Shown here: positions 1-8,755 of the stretch, one piece after another
How positions within the stretch are numbered: position 1 is the first letter of the stretch
How the letters are laid out: the number at the start of each line of letters is the position of its first letter
Origin: an uncultured Sterolibacterium sp.
GTDB lineage: Bacteria; Pseudomonadota; Gammaproteobacteria; Burkholderiales; Rhodocyclaceae
Assembly (NCBI GenBank): GCA_903904605.1
Contig: CAIVDC010000137.1
Span: forward strand, 1-47,270
DNA length: 47,270 nucleotides
Direction of reading: 5' to 3'
Program-made: the position numbers and the translations under genes
Notes under the pieces: model-generated
What the model was told of the DNA's origin: nothing
The model's input: the letters and a program-made list of their open reading frames with translations, nothing else
Database searches by the model: none

Positions 1-774
<774 letters not shown>

Positions 775-783
775 CCTGGACCC

Positions 784-1062
784 GTGCGCTGGCCCACTCT
801 GGTGCTGGTCGTCCTGATCGCGCTGCTGCAGTATTCGCTGTGGCTGGGCAAGGGTGGCTGGCTCAGGGTCTGGGAGGTGGATCGTCAGCTGGATGCGCAG
901 CGCGAAGTCAACCTGAAGCTCGAGCGGAGGAACGCCGGACTGGATGCCGAAGTGCGCGACCTCAAGACCGGCTACGACGCGATCGAGGAGCGCGCCCGAT
1001 TTGAACTGGGTTTCGTCAAGCCCGACGAAGTCTTCATCCAGGTGCCGCAGAAGCAACCCTAG
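784..1062 (+). CDS. ftsB: Cell division protein FtsB
   Basis: Small bitopic division protein that forms the FtsQLB complex at the septum. The 92-residue product has a short cytoplasmic N-terminus, one membrane segment at about residues 4-20 ([17 protein letters not shown]), then a heptad-rich coiled coil at about 28-66, and the conserved ending in which a [12 protein letters not shown] motif (residues about 71-78) is followed by KPDEVFIQV. Length and domain order match the family. GTG start, 9 bp after the enolase stop, so it is probably cotranscribed with eno. It ends in TAG, showing that TAG is a normal stop in this genome. Confidence 0.93.
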   Translation: MRWPTLVLVVLIALLQYSLWLGKGGWLRVWEVDRQLDAQREVNLKLERRNAGLDAEVRDLKTGYDAIEERARFELGFVKPDEVFIQVPQKQP

Positions 1063-1065
1063 GCA

Positions 1066-1590
1066 TCAACCGATCGGCAGCAACTGCTCGCGGAAGAGTT
1101 TCGAGCGCATGACGTAGCCTTCGGCGTAGCCGCGCAGGTCGGCCACTTCCTTATCGTCGAGTTGCCGGGTGACCTTGGCCGGAGCGCCCATGATCAGAGA
1201 ACGGTCGGGGTACTGTCTGCCCTCGGGCACGAAGGCGCCGGCCGCGACGATGCAACTCTTGCCGACGACCGCGTTGTTGAGGACGATTGCGCCGATACCG
1301 ATCAGCGAGCCGTCGCCTATGGTGCAGCCGTGCAGCATGGCCTGATGGCCGACGGTGACCTCGCGGCCGACGCTGAGCCTGATTCCCCGGTCGGTGTGGA
1401 GCACCGCGTTGTCCTGCACGTTGGAGCGTTCGCCGATGGTGATGAGATCGTTGTCGCCGCGAATCACCGCGCCGAACCAGACGCTGGCGGCATTGCCCAG
1501 CACGACCGAGCCGATCACCGTGGCGTTTGCGGCACCCCAGCTGTCGGGACCAAATTCGGGCCGTCGGTCACCCAGAGCGTAAATAGTCAT
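1066..1590 (-). CDS. Gamma-class carbonic anhydrase / YrdA-like hexapeptide protein
   Basis: Left-handed beta-helix protein of the gamma-carbonic anhydrase (YrdA/PaaY-like) family, 174 residues. Hexapeptide repeats run from about residue 20 to 130. The three zinc-binding histidines are visible as NAVLHTDRG and VGHQAMLHGC, and the trimer-interface pattern VWFGAVIRGD is present. The frame stays open further upstream, but the ATG at 1588-1590 is preceded by a GGAGATGG ribosome site and starts at the family's normal N-terminus (MTIYALGD). It is convergent with ftsB, with 3 bp between stop codons. Members are often annotated as transferases; enzymatic activity cannot be judged from sequence. Confidence 0.9.
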   Translation of the reverse strand: MTIYALGDRRPEFGPDSWGAANATVIGSVVLGNAASVWFGAVIRGDNDLITIGERSNVQDNAVLHTDRGIRLSVGREVTVGHQAMLHGCTIGDGSLIGIGAIVLNNAVVGKSCIVAAGAFVPEGRQYPDRSLIMGAPAKVTRQLDDKEVADLRGYAEGYVMRSKLFREQLLPIG

Positions 1591-1696
1591 CCCATCTCCA
1601 AATCGGCAAAGGCGAATTCTCTCATGGTGGCGCGTGCTTGCGTCGCAGCCGTTTTTGCGCAAGCATGAACATCCCCCCATATGAAAGGCCCCTGAC

Positions 1697-2446
1697 ATGC
1701 TGACGCAGGATTCGCTGGCCGTATATTGGTCCGCTGCCGAGGTGGAGACGAATATCCTGGTCTGCCTCAACCTCTTCGGCGCCCTGCTGCTGGGGTTCCT
1801 GGTCGGTTATGAGCGTTCCCACCACGGCCGGGCGGCGGGCATGCGCACCTACGGCCTGGTCTGCATGGCCTCGGCGGCGCTGGTCGTGATCGCCGGCTAT
1901 CCCGGGTTCTGGTATGGCGGACATGCACTCTCAGGCGTGGCCAGCAATCCCGATCCGACTCGGATCATCCAGGGCATCGTCACGGGTATCGGCTTTCTCG
2001 GCGCAGGCGTCATCATGAAGGAGGGCTTCAGCATCAGCGGGCTCACCACAGCGGCCTCGATCTGGGCTTCTTCCGCCATCGGCATCCTGGTGGGTGTCGG
2101 CTTCTACGCTGCGGCGATTTTCCTCGCCCTGTTGTCCGCGACCTGCATGATGTGGGTGTCCCGGCTGGAGAACTGGCTGCCTTCGCGCCAGGCGGTGGCC
2201 ATCATGCTGCGTTTCAGGCGCGATTTCACGCCCAGCGAGGCGGTGCTGCGGCGCATGGCCGACCGTCGCGGCTACGAGATTGCCGGCGGTACCGTGACTA
2301 TCGCCTTCCAGGACGGCCAAGCCGAATGGCGCTTCGTCGCCATCGCCCGGATCAGGCTCATTCCCGCCTCTCTTGCCGAAATGGCGCAGGAACTGACCGC
2401 CTTCGAGGGCGTGGAATCCTTTCAACTCTCCCACGCCAGGAACTGA
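1697..2446 (+). CDS. MgtC/SapB family inner-membrane protein
   Basis: Membrane protein of the MgtC/SapB family (249 residues), a group linked to magnesium limitation and membrane-potential homeostasis in other bacteria. The N-terminal hydrophobic domain shows family hallmarks: LLGFLVGYERSHHGRAAGMRTYGLVCM, then GIGFLGAGVIMKEG and GLTTAASIWASSAIGILVGVGFY. The soluble C-terminal part (from about 165) resembles the ACT-like tail of longer members. About five membrane segments are expected. The start ATG follows an AAAGG site and is divergent from the carbonic anhydrase gene. Substrate or partner is unknown here. Confidence 0.88.
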   Translation: MLTQDSLAVYWSAAEVETNILVCLNLFGALLLGFLVGYERSHHGRAAGMRTYGLVCMASAALVVIAGYPGFWYGGHALSGVASNPDPTRIIQGIVTGIGFLGAGVIMKEGFSISGLTTAASIWASSAIGILVGVGFYAAAIFLALLSATCMMWVSRLENWLPSRQAVAIMLRFRRDFTPSEAVLRRMADRRGYEIAGGTVTIAFQDGQAEWRFVAIARIRLIPASLAEMAQELTAFEGVESFQLSHARN

Positions 2447-2447
2447 T

Positions 2448-3086
2448 TCAGAAGCCTCGTCCGCCGATCGCCCGCAGGAACTCGCTTCTCAACTGCGGGT
2501 CCTCTTCGAAGACGCCGGTGTAGGCTTGCGTCACGACCCGTTCGTCGCCGCGTCTATCTTCTCCGAGCAGCAGGCACAGCTGCTCGGCCTCGACGACGCA
2601 GGCGGCGCCCCGGGCCCGTCCGTGCCGCATCAGGGCTTCGGCGACGTCGCGGGTCATCCATTCCTGATAGGTGAAGCGGTGGCCGATGGCGTCCACCAGC
2701 CGCGCAATGCGCCCGAAGCCGTGCAGGCGACCGCCGGGCACGTAGGCGACATGCGCCAGGCCGCGAAAGGGCACGAGATGGTGCGGGCAGATCCCGTGCA
2801 CCGCGATGCCGCGGACCACGACCATGTCGCTGCGATGATCGGAGAAGCCTTCGCCCAGCACTTCGGCCGGGTCGAGGTCGTAGCCGCCGAGCAGGCGCTT
2901 CTGCCAGAGTTCCCGCACCCTTTCGGCGGTCCTGCCCATGTGCGCCATATCCGGCGCGATGCCGCAGGCGGACAGGAGATCGCTCACCGCCCGCTCGAAA
3001 GCGGCGGGGTCGAACGGGTGCTCCCGTGGAATGCCGATGCCGGCGCGGGCGCTGGGGGCATGATCGGGGTCGCTGCAATCGGACAT
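2448..3086 (-). CDS. folE: GTP cyclohydrolase I
   Basis: Converts GTP to 7,8-dihydroneopterin triphosphate, the first step of tetrahydrofolate (and pterin) synthesis. Zinc ligands are visible in HGICPHHLVPFRG (Cys and His) and in EAEQLCLLLG (Cys). The GRLHGFGRIARLVDAIGHRFTYQE block matches the family substrate region. 212 residues from ATG at 3086; an in-frame GTG at 3095 would add three. The N-terminal third is divergent compared with E. coli FolE (the usual DTPxRV motif reads RTAERV). It is convergent with the MgtC gene (1 bp apart) and divergent from the MetE-like gene, another folate-linked enzyme. Confidence 0.9.
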   Translation of the reverse strand: MSDCSDPDHAPSARAGIGIPREHPFDPAAFERAVSDLLSACGIAPDMAHMGRTAERVRELWQKRLLGGYDLDPAEVLGEGFSDHRSDMVVVRGIAVHGICPHHLVPFRGLAHVAYVPGGRLHGFGRIARLVDAIGHRFTYQEWMTRDVAEALMRHGRARGAACVVEAEQLCLLLGEDRRGDERVVTQAYTGVFEEDPQLRSEFLRAIGGRGF

Positions 3087-3217
3087 GGCACGCACTCGGA
3101 AGGCCGGAAGCGGAAATCATACACGTCACGGCCGGTTCGGGGCCGGGCGCGGGAGTATAATTATTCGGCAAATATTCATGTCTAAAAGGCATGCTTTGAC
3201 AAAAAAGGAGAACGCCG

Positions 3218-4333
3218 ATGACTAACCGAACCCTTCCGCCGTTTCGCGCCGATCACGTCGGCAGCTTCCTGCGCCCCAAGGCGCTGCTCGACGCCCGCGC
3301 CAGCCACCAGGCCGGCACGCTCTCGAAGGAAGGCCTGCGGGCCGTGGAGGACGCCGCGATTCGCGATATCGTGCGCTTCCAGGAAGACATCGGCATGCAG
3401 AGCGTCACCGACGGGGAATTCCGCCGGACTTATTTCCATGTCGATTTTCTTGAACAGTTGGACGGCGTGGATACCAGGGGCGGCATCAAGGTGAGCTTCC
3501 ACAAGGCCGACGGCAACCTCGATTTCGCGCCGCCGGTGATGCACGTGACCGGCAAGATCAGGCACTCCAGGCCGATCCAGTTGGCCGATTTCAATTTCCT
3601 GAAATCGCTCACCCGGAACACTCCGAAGGTCACGATACCCTCGCCGACCATGCTCCATTTCCGCGGCGGGCGCGAGGCCATCAACAAGGAGGCCTACCCC
3701 GATCTGGAAAGTTTCTATCGCGATGTCGGCGAAGCCTATGCCGAGGAGCTCAAATCCCTGGGCGACGCCGGCTGCCGCTATCTGCAGTTCGACGATACCA
3801 ACCTGGCCTACCTCTGCGACGAGAAGATGCGCGAAGGCGCACGTAGCCGCGGCGACGATCCCAACGAGTTGCCCCGGCGTTATGCCCGGCTGATCAACAG
3901 TGCGATGCGCAACAAGCCCGCGGGGATGACCACGGCGATACACCTTTGCCGCGGCAATTTCCAGAGCGCCTGGGCCGCCGAAGGCGGTTACGAGCCGGTC
4001 GCCGAAGTACTTTTCAACGAACTCGAAGTCGACGCCTACTTCCTGGAATACGACGATGCCCGATCGGGGGACTTCAAGCCGCTGCGTTTCGTGCCCAAGG
4101 GCAAGTTCGTCGTGCTCGGTCTGGTCAGCACGAAACTGGGCGCGCTCGAGACCAAGGACGACCTGAAGCGCCGCATCGACGAGGCGGCCAAGATCGTGCC
4201 GCTCGAACAGCTTTGCCTGTCACCGCAATGCGGTTTTTCCAGCACGGTCCATGGCAACGATATCGCCGTCGAACAGCAGCGCGCCAAGCTTCGCCTGGTG
4301 GTTGATACCGCCCGGGAGGTGTGGGGCGACTGA
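3218..4333 (+). CDS. Cobalamin-independent methionine synthase-like protein (MetE C-terminal/YxjG family)
   Basis: 371-residue protein resembling the catalytic C-terminal half of MetE, as in the stand-alone YxjG/YxjH family. N-terminal FRADHVGSFLRPK and TDGEFRR are the folate-side motifs. Zinc site elements are HLCRGN (His-x-Cys) and LSPQCGFSS (Cys). QFDDTNLAYL is also typical. It lacks the N-terminal MetE domain, so substrate may differ (5-methyl-THF polyglutamate, or another methyl donor such as methylcobalamin). A strong AAGGAG site precedes the ATG. Together with the divergent folE it forms a folate/one-carbon pair. Family is clear; methyl donor and acceptor are inferred. Confidence 0.87.
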   Translation: MTNRTLPPFRADHVGSFLRPKALLDARASHQAGTLSKEGLRAVEDAAIRDIVRFQEDIGMQSVTDGEFRRTYFHVDFLEQLDGVDTRGGIKVSFHKADGNLDFAPPVMHVTGKIRHSRPIQLADFNFLKSLTRNTPKVTIPSPTMLHFRGGREAINKEAYPDLESFYRDVGEAYAEELKSLGDAGCRYLQFDDTNLAYLCDEKMREGARSRGDDPNELPRRYARLINSAMRNKPAGMTTAIHLCRGNFQSAWAAEGGYEPVAEVLFNELEVDAYFLEYDDARSGDFKPLRFVPKGKFVVLGLVSTKLGALETKDDLKRRIDEAAKIVPLEQLCLSPQCGFSSTVHGNDIAVEQQRAKLRLVVDTAREVWGD

Positions 4334-4339
4334 GGACTC

Positions 4340-4672
4340 ATGCCGATCCTGGAAACCTTCTGCCTGCTCCTGCTGGGGGCCCTCACCTGGCTCTGGATGG
4401 ACAGCCTCAAGGCGCGCGAGGCATGCATACCTGCGGCCCGTCGCGTTTGCGAGGCGGAAGGTTTGCTCTTCCTCGATGAAACTGTGGCGATCGCTTCGAT
4501 CTGGCCGGCCAGGAGCGATGATGGCCGGCTCAGGCTGCGCCGGGTCTACCGCTTCGAGTACAGTGAAACAGGCAACGACCGCAACAGGGGCAGCGTCACC
4601 CTGCAGGGACAGGAGGTCGTGGCCTTCTATATCAGGCCGCGGCTGGTTCAGCTGGAGCGGACCTTGCACTGA
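4340..4672 (+). CDS. DUF3301 domain protein, membrane-anchored
   Basis: 110-residue protein with one N-terminal membrane helix (about residues 5-20, ETFCLLLLGALTWLWMDS) followed by a small soluble domain. The pattern MDSLKAREACIPAARRVCEAEGLLFLDETVA matches DUF3301, a family found in beta- and gammaproteobacteria with no known function. Starts 6 bp after the MetE-like stop with a GAGGA ribosome site, so it is probably cotranscribed with it. No catalytic motif seen. Confidence 0.82.
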   Translation: MPILETFCLLLLGALTWLWMDSLKAREACIPAARRVCEAEGLLFLDETVAIASIWPARSDDGRLRLRRVYRFEYSETGNDRNRGSVTLQGQEVVAFYIRPRLVQLERTLH

Positions 4673-4702
4673 ATCCAGCTGGCCCCGGCTGTCGAGCGCT
4701 GG

Positions 4703-6073
4703 CTACAGCTTGGACTCGATGTAGGTGTACAGGTAGTTGGAACCGCCATTGACGTTGCCGAGCATCTGCGAGGCGCCGAAGATGCCCGAGCGGTGCGAGG
4801 CGCCGACGCCGAAGTAGGTCTCCTTCAGGGCGCGCGCGCCGATCAGGTCGCCGACGCTGAAGTCGATGCTGGGATCGAGATAGTTAAGCAGTTTCGAGGT
4901 GCTGCGCCCGCGTTGCGCCTGGTCCCGTTGTTCGACGTAGGGAACGCGCTCTGCCAGCGAGAAGCCCGCACCCATGCCGAGACGGGTGCGCACCCGTCCG
5001 CTCCAGGGAAAGCCGTAGTAGTAAGCCTTGATGTAGGCATCGAGCTGCCAGGCGTCGGGCTGAAGATTGTTCTCGTCGTGATGCAGGATGCCCAGATAGC
5101 CGACGAAATCGAGCGGCCAGCCATTGACCCGCTCCACCAGCGGCCTGCCCAGTTCGACTGCGGCGATGCGCGTGTTGTCCGAGGTCTGGGTGGAGGCGCA
5201 GCGCAGGCTCATGATCGGCAACAGGTTGCAGTCCGTGGAGCGGCCGGTGAGCACTTTCACGTGGAGAGGCATGCCCGGGTCGGAATAAGCCTTGTGGCTA
5301 CCGAAGTCGTAGGCGGCTCCGGCCATGACGATCGGTTGCATGGCGTCCTGCACGACGGGGCTGCGGCGCACACCGGCACCGAAGCGAGTGACGCCGACGC
5401 CGCCGATCAGCCGCCAGCGCGTCGACAGATCATAGGTGCCGTAGAGGCCGAGCCAGAGGTCGGTGCCGGCGCCCGGCAGGTAGGCCGGACGCAGCGCCGT
5501 GGCTTCGTCCTGGCGCACGCCATAGTAGTAGTCGTTGAGGCTGGCGCTGCGCCAGGAGAGCGACAGGCTGGGCCGCAAGTGCCAGTTGCCGGAGCGCCAG
5601 TCGATCTTGTAGGCCAGGCGCAGTTCGGTGCCGGCGCTGACGTTATCGGCATCGTGCAGGAATTCGCCGGCCAGGCTGCCCCAGTCCGAACGGTAGCTGT
5701 AGCCGAGCCCCAGGTCGGTCGAAGAGCGGCGGATGTTCATGCCGGCGAGACTGGCCGGCGTGTGGTCGTAGGGGAAGCCCTCGAAGCGGTAATTGAGGAA
5801 CAGATCGACACGATGGCGCATGTCGTCGACCAGTTTCAGGCCGACCCGGGTGCCATGGAGGAAGACCCGCTTGCCTTCGTACATATACAGCGGCACCAGG
5901 TCGTTGCTGACGCCGGCCCCCTTGTAGGGCGAACGCTCGCTGCGCAGCATCGCCCCCAGGCCTGCGCTGCCGGGCACGGTCACGAGATCGACCAGGGTAT
6001 CCGGACCGGCGCTCGCGCGCAGCGGCATCAGGAACGCGAGGAAAAGGAGGCTGCGAGTGATTGGTAAGCGCAT
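4703..6073 (-). CDS. MipA/OmpV family outer-membrane protein
   Basis: 456-residue predicted outer-membrane beta-barrel with a signal peptide (MRLPITRSLLFLAFLMPLRASA, cleavage near residue 22). The body has alternating aromatic/hydrophobic strands and family-like stretches such as SAGLGAMLRSERSPYKGAG, DLGLGYSYRSDWGSLAGEFLHD and the C-terminal SNYLYTYIESKL. It is longer than typical MipA (about 250 residues), so MipA/OmpV assignment is by fold-like pattern and is less certain than 'barrel'. ATG at 6073 is chosen over an upstream TTG at 6082 because it begins directly at the signal peptide. Function unknown; MipA itself links MltA and PBP1b. Confidence 0.75.
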   Translation of the reverse strand: MRLPITRSLLFLAFLMPLRASAGPDTLVDLVTVPGSAGLGAMLRSERSPYKGAGVSNDLVPLYMYEGKRVFLHGTRVGLKLVDDMRHRVDLFLNYRFEGFPYDHTPASLAGMNIRRSSTDLGLGYSYRSDWGSLAGEFLHDADNVSAGTELRLAYKIDWRSGNWHLRPSLSLSWRSASLNDYYYGVRQDEATALRPAYLPGAGTDLWLGLYGTYDLSTRWRLIGGVGVTRFGAGVRRSPVVQDAMQPIVMAGAAYDFGSHKAYSDPGMPLHVKVLTGRSTDCNLLPIMSLRCASTQTSDNTRIAAVELGRPLVERVNGWPLDFVGYLGILHHDENNLQPDAWQLDAYIKAYYYGFPWSGRVRTRLGMGAGFSLAERVPYVEQRDQAQRGRSTSKLLNYLDPSIDFSVGDLIGARALKETYFGVGASHRSGIFGASQMLGNVNGGSNYLYTYIESKL

Positions 6074-6206
6074 GGCTCGCAAGAAGAAGCGGACCTCGTC
6101 GAGAGGCCAGGGCGTTTATTTTACCATCACCGGGCGGATTGCCCGCCCGGCGGATCCCGCGCTCTGGCTGGAGCGGAAGGGGCGCGCGGGTACAGTTCAG
6201 GCCCAG

Positions 6207-7184
6207 CTATTCAATCGTCGCACCGGACTCCCTGGCCACGCGCTTCCAGGTGGCAATTTCCTGCTTGATGAACTTGGCGAACTGCTCGGGTGTTTCTCCG
6301 CCCGGCGCTGCGCCGAATTCTGCGAAGCGCTTGAGCAGATCCGGGTCCTTGAGGGCGACTTCCGTCTCGTGATAGAGCTTCGCAACGATCGGCGCCGGGG
6401 TTCCATGAGGGACCAGTATGCCGTACCAGGTCGTGACTTCATAGTTGGGCAGGCCCGATTCCTTCAGGGTCGGAATCCCCGGAAAGGCAGGGGAGCGCTT
6501 CGCCGAGGTCACGGCAAGCGCTTTCACCTTGCCCGCCTTCACCTGCGCCTGCGCCGATGCGCTGGTTTCGATGGCCATCTGGATTTGTCCGGCCATCAGA
6601 TCGACCATCATGGGCGCTCCGCCCTTGTAGGGCACGTGCGCGATCTTGACGCCGGCCTGCGAGCGGAAAAGTTCACCGGACATGTGCTCGGTGCTGCCAG
6701 GGCCGGCCGATCCATAATTCACCTTATCCGGATTGGCCTTGAGATAGGCGATGAACTCGGCAACGGAATTGGCTTTGATGGCGGGATTGACGATCAGGAC
6801 ATTGGGCAGCGAGGCGACGACGGTGACCGGATCGAAATCGCGCACGAAGTCGTAGGGCAGTTGCTTGTACAGGCCGGGTGCCATTGCGTGCGCAACGGTG
6901 GCCATGAACACGGTGTAACCGTCCGGTGCCGCCTTGGCGGCGATATTGGCGCCCAGGTTGCCTCCCGCGCCGCCGCGATTGTCCACGATCACCTGCTGGC
7001 CGAGTTGCTCGGAGAGCTTGTGTGCCAGGGCGCGCGCGACGATATCCGTGGTCCCGCCGGGGGCAAACGGAACGATCAGGGTAATGGCGCGCGTAGGCCA
7101 TGCCTGCGCCTGCGCCTGACCGACGAAAAGCGGAAACATCATGGCCGCGCAAGCACACAGCCGGACAAACTTTCGCATCACCAT
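6207..7184 (-). CDS. Bug/TctC-family periplasmic solute-binding protein
   Basis: 325-residue periplasmic binding protein of the tripartite tricarboxylate transporter (Bug) family. Signal peptide residues 1-25 ends in GQAQAQA. Diagnostic motifs are WPTRAITLIVPFAPGGTTDIVAR near the N-terminus, VDNRGGAGGNLGA, DGYTVFMATVAHA, NYGSAGPGSTEHMSGELF and VPYKGGAPMMVDL. No membrane subunits (TctA/TctB) are nearby, so it is an orphan receptor, as is common in Burkholderiales and relatives. The ligand is probably a carboxylate but cannot be named. The ATG at 7184 follows a GGGGAAA site. Confidence 0.92.
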   Translation of the reverse strand: MVMRKFVRLCACAAMMFPLFVGQAQAQAWPTRAITLIVPFAPGGTTDIVARALAHKLSEQLGQQVIVDNRGGAGGNLGANIAAKAAPDGYTVFMATVAHAMAPGLYKQLPYDFVRDFDPVTVVASLPNVLIVNPAIKANSVAEFIAYLKANPDKVNYGSAGPGSTEHMSGELFRSQAGVKIAHVPYKGGAPMMVDLMAGQIQMAIETSASAQAQVKAGKVKALAVTSAKRSPAFPGIPTLKESGLPNYEVTTWYGILVPHGTPAPIVAKLYHETEVALKDPDLLKRFAEFGAAPGGETPEQFAKFIKQEIATWKRVARESGATIE

Positions 7185-7271
7185 GATTTCCCCTGTTCCC
7201 TGAACGGCAGTCCTAAGTGTCGGGTCCGGACCTTCGACCCGCCCCGGAGTTTGGCCGGAAGCCGAGACAAG

Positions 7272-7928
7272 TTAATGCGCCAGCGTCGTGCTGTCAAATC
7301 GGAGCTCCACACGGCGCAGACGCTTGCGGCAGGCTTCGGTCGGGCACGGCTCGGGCGGCGCCTTCTCATAACCGTACCGGGTGGACAGGCGGATCTGTCT
7401 GGGGGCGACGCCCAGGTCCAGCAATGCCTGCTTGACGGCGTCGGCTCGCCTGATGCAGAGGGCGTCGTTGTATTCCTTGCTGCCGAGATCGTCGGTATGG
7501 CCGATCAGGGTGACCAGCAGGCGCGGATCGGCCATGAGTCTCGCGGCGTGGCTTTTGAGCGCCGCCTTGGCGTCCCGGTCGAAGGAATACGATCCCAGGC
7601 TGAAGTAGATGCTGGATAGCTGATCCCGGGGCGGCAAAGCTTCCTTGCCCGGATCGCTTACTTCCCGGGCCGCCCGCGCAGGGGGCGCGGCTTCCCTGGC
7701 CGCCGTGTCTTGTTCCCGTCGGGATTTGCCGCCTGGAGCCGTTGCAGCGGCGAGGCTCGGGGTAGGCGCGACGCCGTTCGTTTCCGGGCTCGAGCCCGTG
7801 ACCGCCCCGGGCGGGCTCAGGTTGGCACAGGCGGCGAGGGCCAACGACAGGATCAGCCCCGATCGGCAGGAAGCCAGGGCGGTCCATTGCCTGCGCCGGT
7901 GCTGTCCTCTTCTGGCTGCGTATTTCAT
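7272..7928 (-). CDS. OmpA-domain lipoprotein
   Basis: 218-residue predicted lipoprotein. Arg-rich N-region, then a hydrophobic core and lipobox LAAC (Cys about residue 34), a proline/alanine-rich linker to about 100, and a C-terminal OmpA peptidoglycan-binding domain (IYFSLGSYSFDRDAK, GHTDDLGSKEYNDALCIRRADAVKQAL). Near the end it carries a Cys pair with four residues between (PCPTEAC) before RRVEL; the neighbouring OmpA-domain lipoprotein has the same arrangement. ATG at 7928 chosen; GTG at 7934 is possible. Likely anchors the outer membrane to peptidoglycan. Confidence 0.85.
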   Translation of the reverse strand: MKYAARRGQHRRRQWTALASCRSGLILSLALAACANLSPPGAVTGSSPETNGVAPTPSLAAATAPGGKSRREQDTAAREAAPPARAAREVSDPGKEALPPRDQLSSIYFSLGSYSFDRDAKAALKSHAARLMADPRLLVTLIGHTDDLGSKEYNDALCIRRADAVKQALLDLGVAPRQIRLSTRYGYEKAPPEPCPTEACRKRLRRVELRFDSTTLAH

Positions 7929-7965
7929 CGTCACGGTCCGGGTCGGCGAGTGGCCGCGAAGAAAG

Positions 7966-7996
7966 AGCCCCCGTGACTGGTCGAGTCACGGGGGCT
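7966..7996 (-). terminator. Hairpin terminator downstream of the pal-like gene
   Basis: Perfect 13-bp inverted repeat, AGCCCCCGTGACT and its complement, with a 5-nt loop. Read on the minus strand it is followed by CTTTCTTC. It lies about 105 bp past the stop of the pal-like gene (8102-8626) and just before the next OmpA-domain gene, so it separates two leftward transcription units. Confidence 0.75.
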
Positions 7997-8071
7997 GTCA
8001 ATCAAAGCATGTGGGCCTTAAGCATCTGCTCGGGGCTTGCCCCCGGTACGCAAACGACTCCGGCGCACTCT

Positions 8072-8099
8072 TCCTTATCGCCTCCTCCTTATCGCCTCC
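8072..8099. repeat. 14-bp tandem duplication
   Basis: TCCTTATCGCCTCC occurs twice without spacing, between the pal-like stop and the terminator at 7966-7996. No coding role; probably a simple slippage duplication. Confidence 0.8.
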
Positions 8100-8101
8100 G
8101 G

Positions 8102-8626
8102 TCAATTCGACTTGTGCACGAAATCGACGCGACGGTTTTCCTGCCAGCATTTCTCTTCATGGCAGGTCGCGCGCGGCTTCTCCGCGCCGAAACTGACCGC
8201 CTCGATACGGGCATCGGGCACGCCCATCAAGCTCAACGCCTTGCGCACCGTCTCGGCCCGCTTCTGGCCCAGGGCGAGGTTGTATTCCTTGCTGCCGCGC
8301 TCGTCGGCGTTGCCTTGCAGGACGACGGTATCCTTGGTGGCCTGCTTCATGAAGTCGGCGTTTTGCTGGACGATATCCTGATATTGCGGTTTGAGCGAGA
8401 AGTTGTCGTAATCGAAATAGATGCTCTTGTTCGCCAGGACGGCGCGCATCTTCTCCAGCCGCTGCGCTTCCGTTTCAGCCTGGCTGACCGGGGCGGTCGA
8501 TGCCGCCGCATGCGCCGGCGGCATCGGGCGGGCCGCCTCGGGCTTGCTCGCTTGCGGCAGGGTGCTGGTGGTCTGGCAGGCTGCGAGGGAAATGCAGATT
8601 GCCGTGGCCGCTAGAAGTGTCCTCAT
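8102..8626 (-). CDS. Peptidoglycan-associated lipoprotein-like OmpA-domain protein
   Basis: 174-residue lipoprotein: short signal ending in the lipobox LAAC (Cys17), an Ala/Pro linker, then an OmpA domain with SIYFDYDNFSLKPQYQDI, GNADERGSKEYNLALGQKRAETVRKALSLMGV and SFGAEKPRATCHEEKCWQENRRVDF. The NADERGSKEYNLALGQKRA block is very Pal-like, but there is no Tol operon here, so it is probably a Pal paralogue. A CX4C pair (CHEEKC) replaces the usual Pal sequence before the terminal RRVD. The ATG at 8626 starts directly at the signal peptide; longer open frame upstream is not used. Confidence 0.87.
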   Translation of the reverse strand: MRTLLAATAICISLAACQTTSTLPQASKPEAARPMPPAHAAASTAPVSQAETEAQRLEKMRAVLANKSIYFDYDNFSLKPQYQDIVQQNADFMKQATKDTVVLQGNADERGSKEYNLALGQKRAETVRKALSLMGVPDARIEAVSFGAEKPRATCHEEKCWQENRRVDFVHKSN

Positions 8627-8755
8627 TGAATTGCTCTTTCGGAAAGGGTGATGATCTGATCCCGGCGCTGCATTCTTCGTCGAATCCGAAGTGAATTCGC
8701 AGAACGCGCCGACACCGCCAGCCGGCAATCTACCTCCTCGCGCGTCAAGCCAGTG

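Noticed and set aside
6130..6150. 8-bp inverted repeat CCGGGCGG/CCGCCCGG between the Bug and MipA-like genes
   Set aside because: No T-run follows on either strand; in GC-rich DNA this could be chance.
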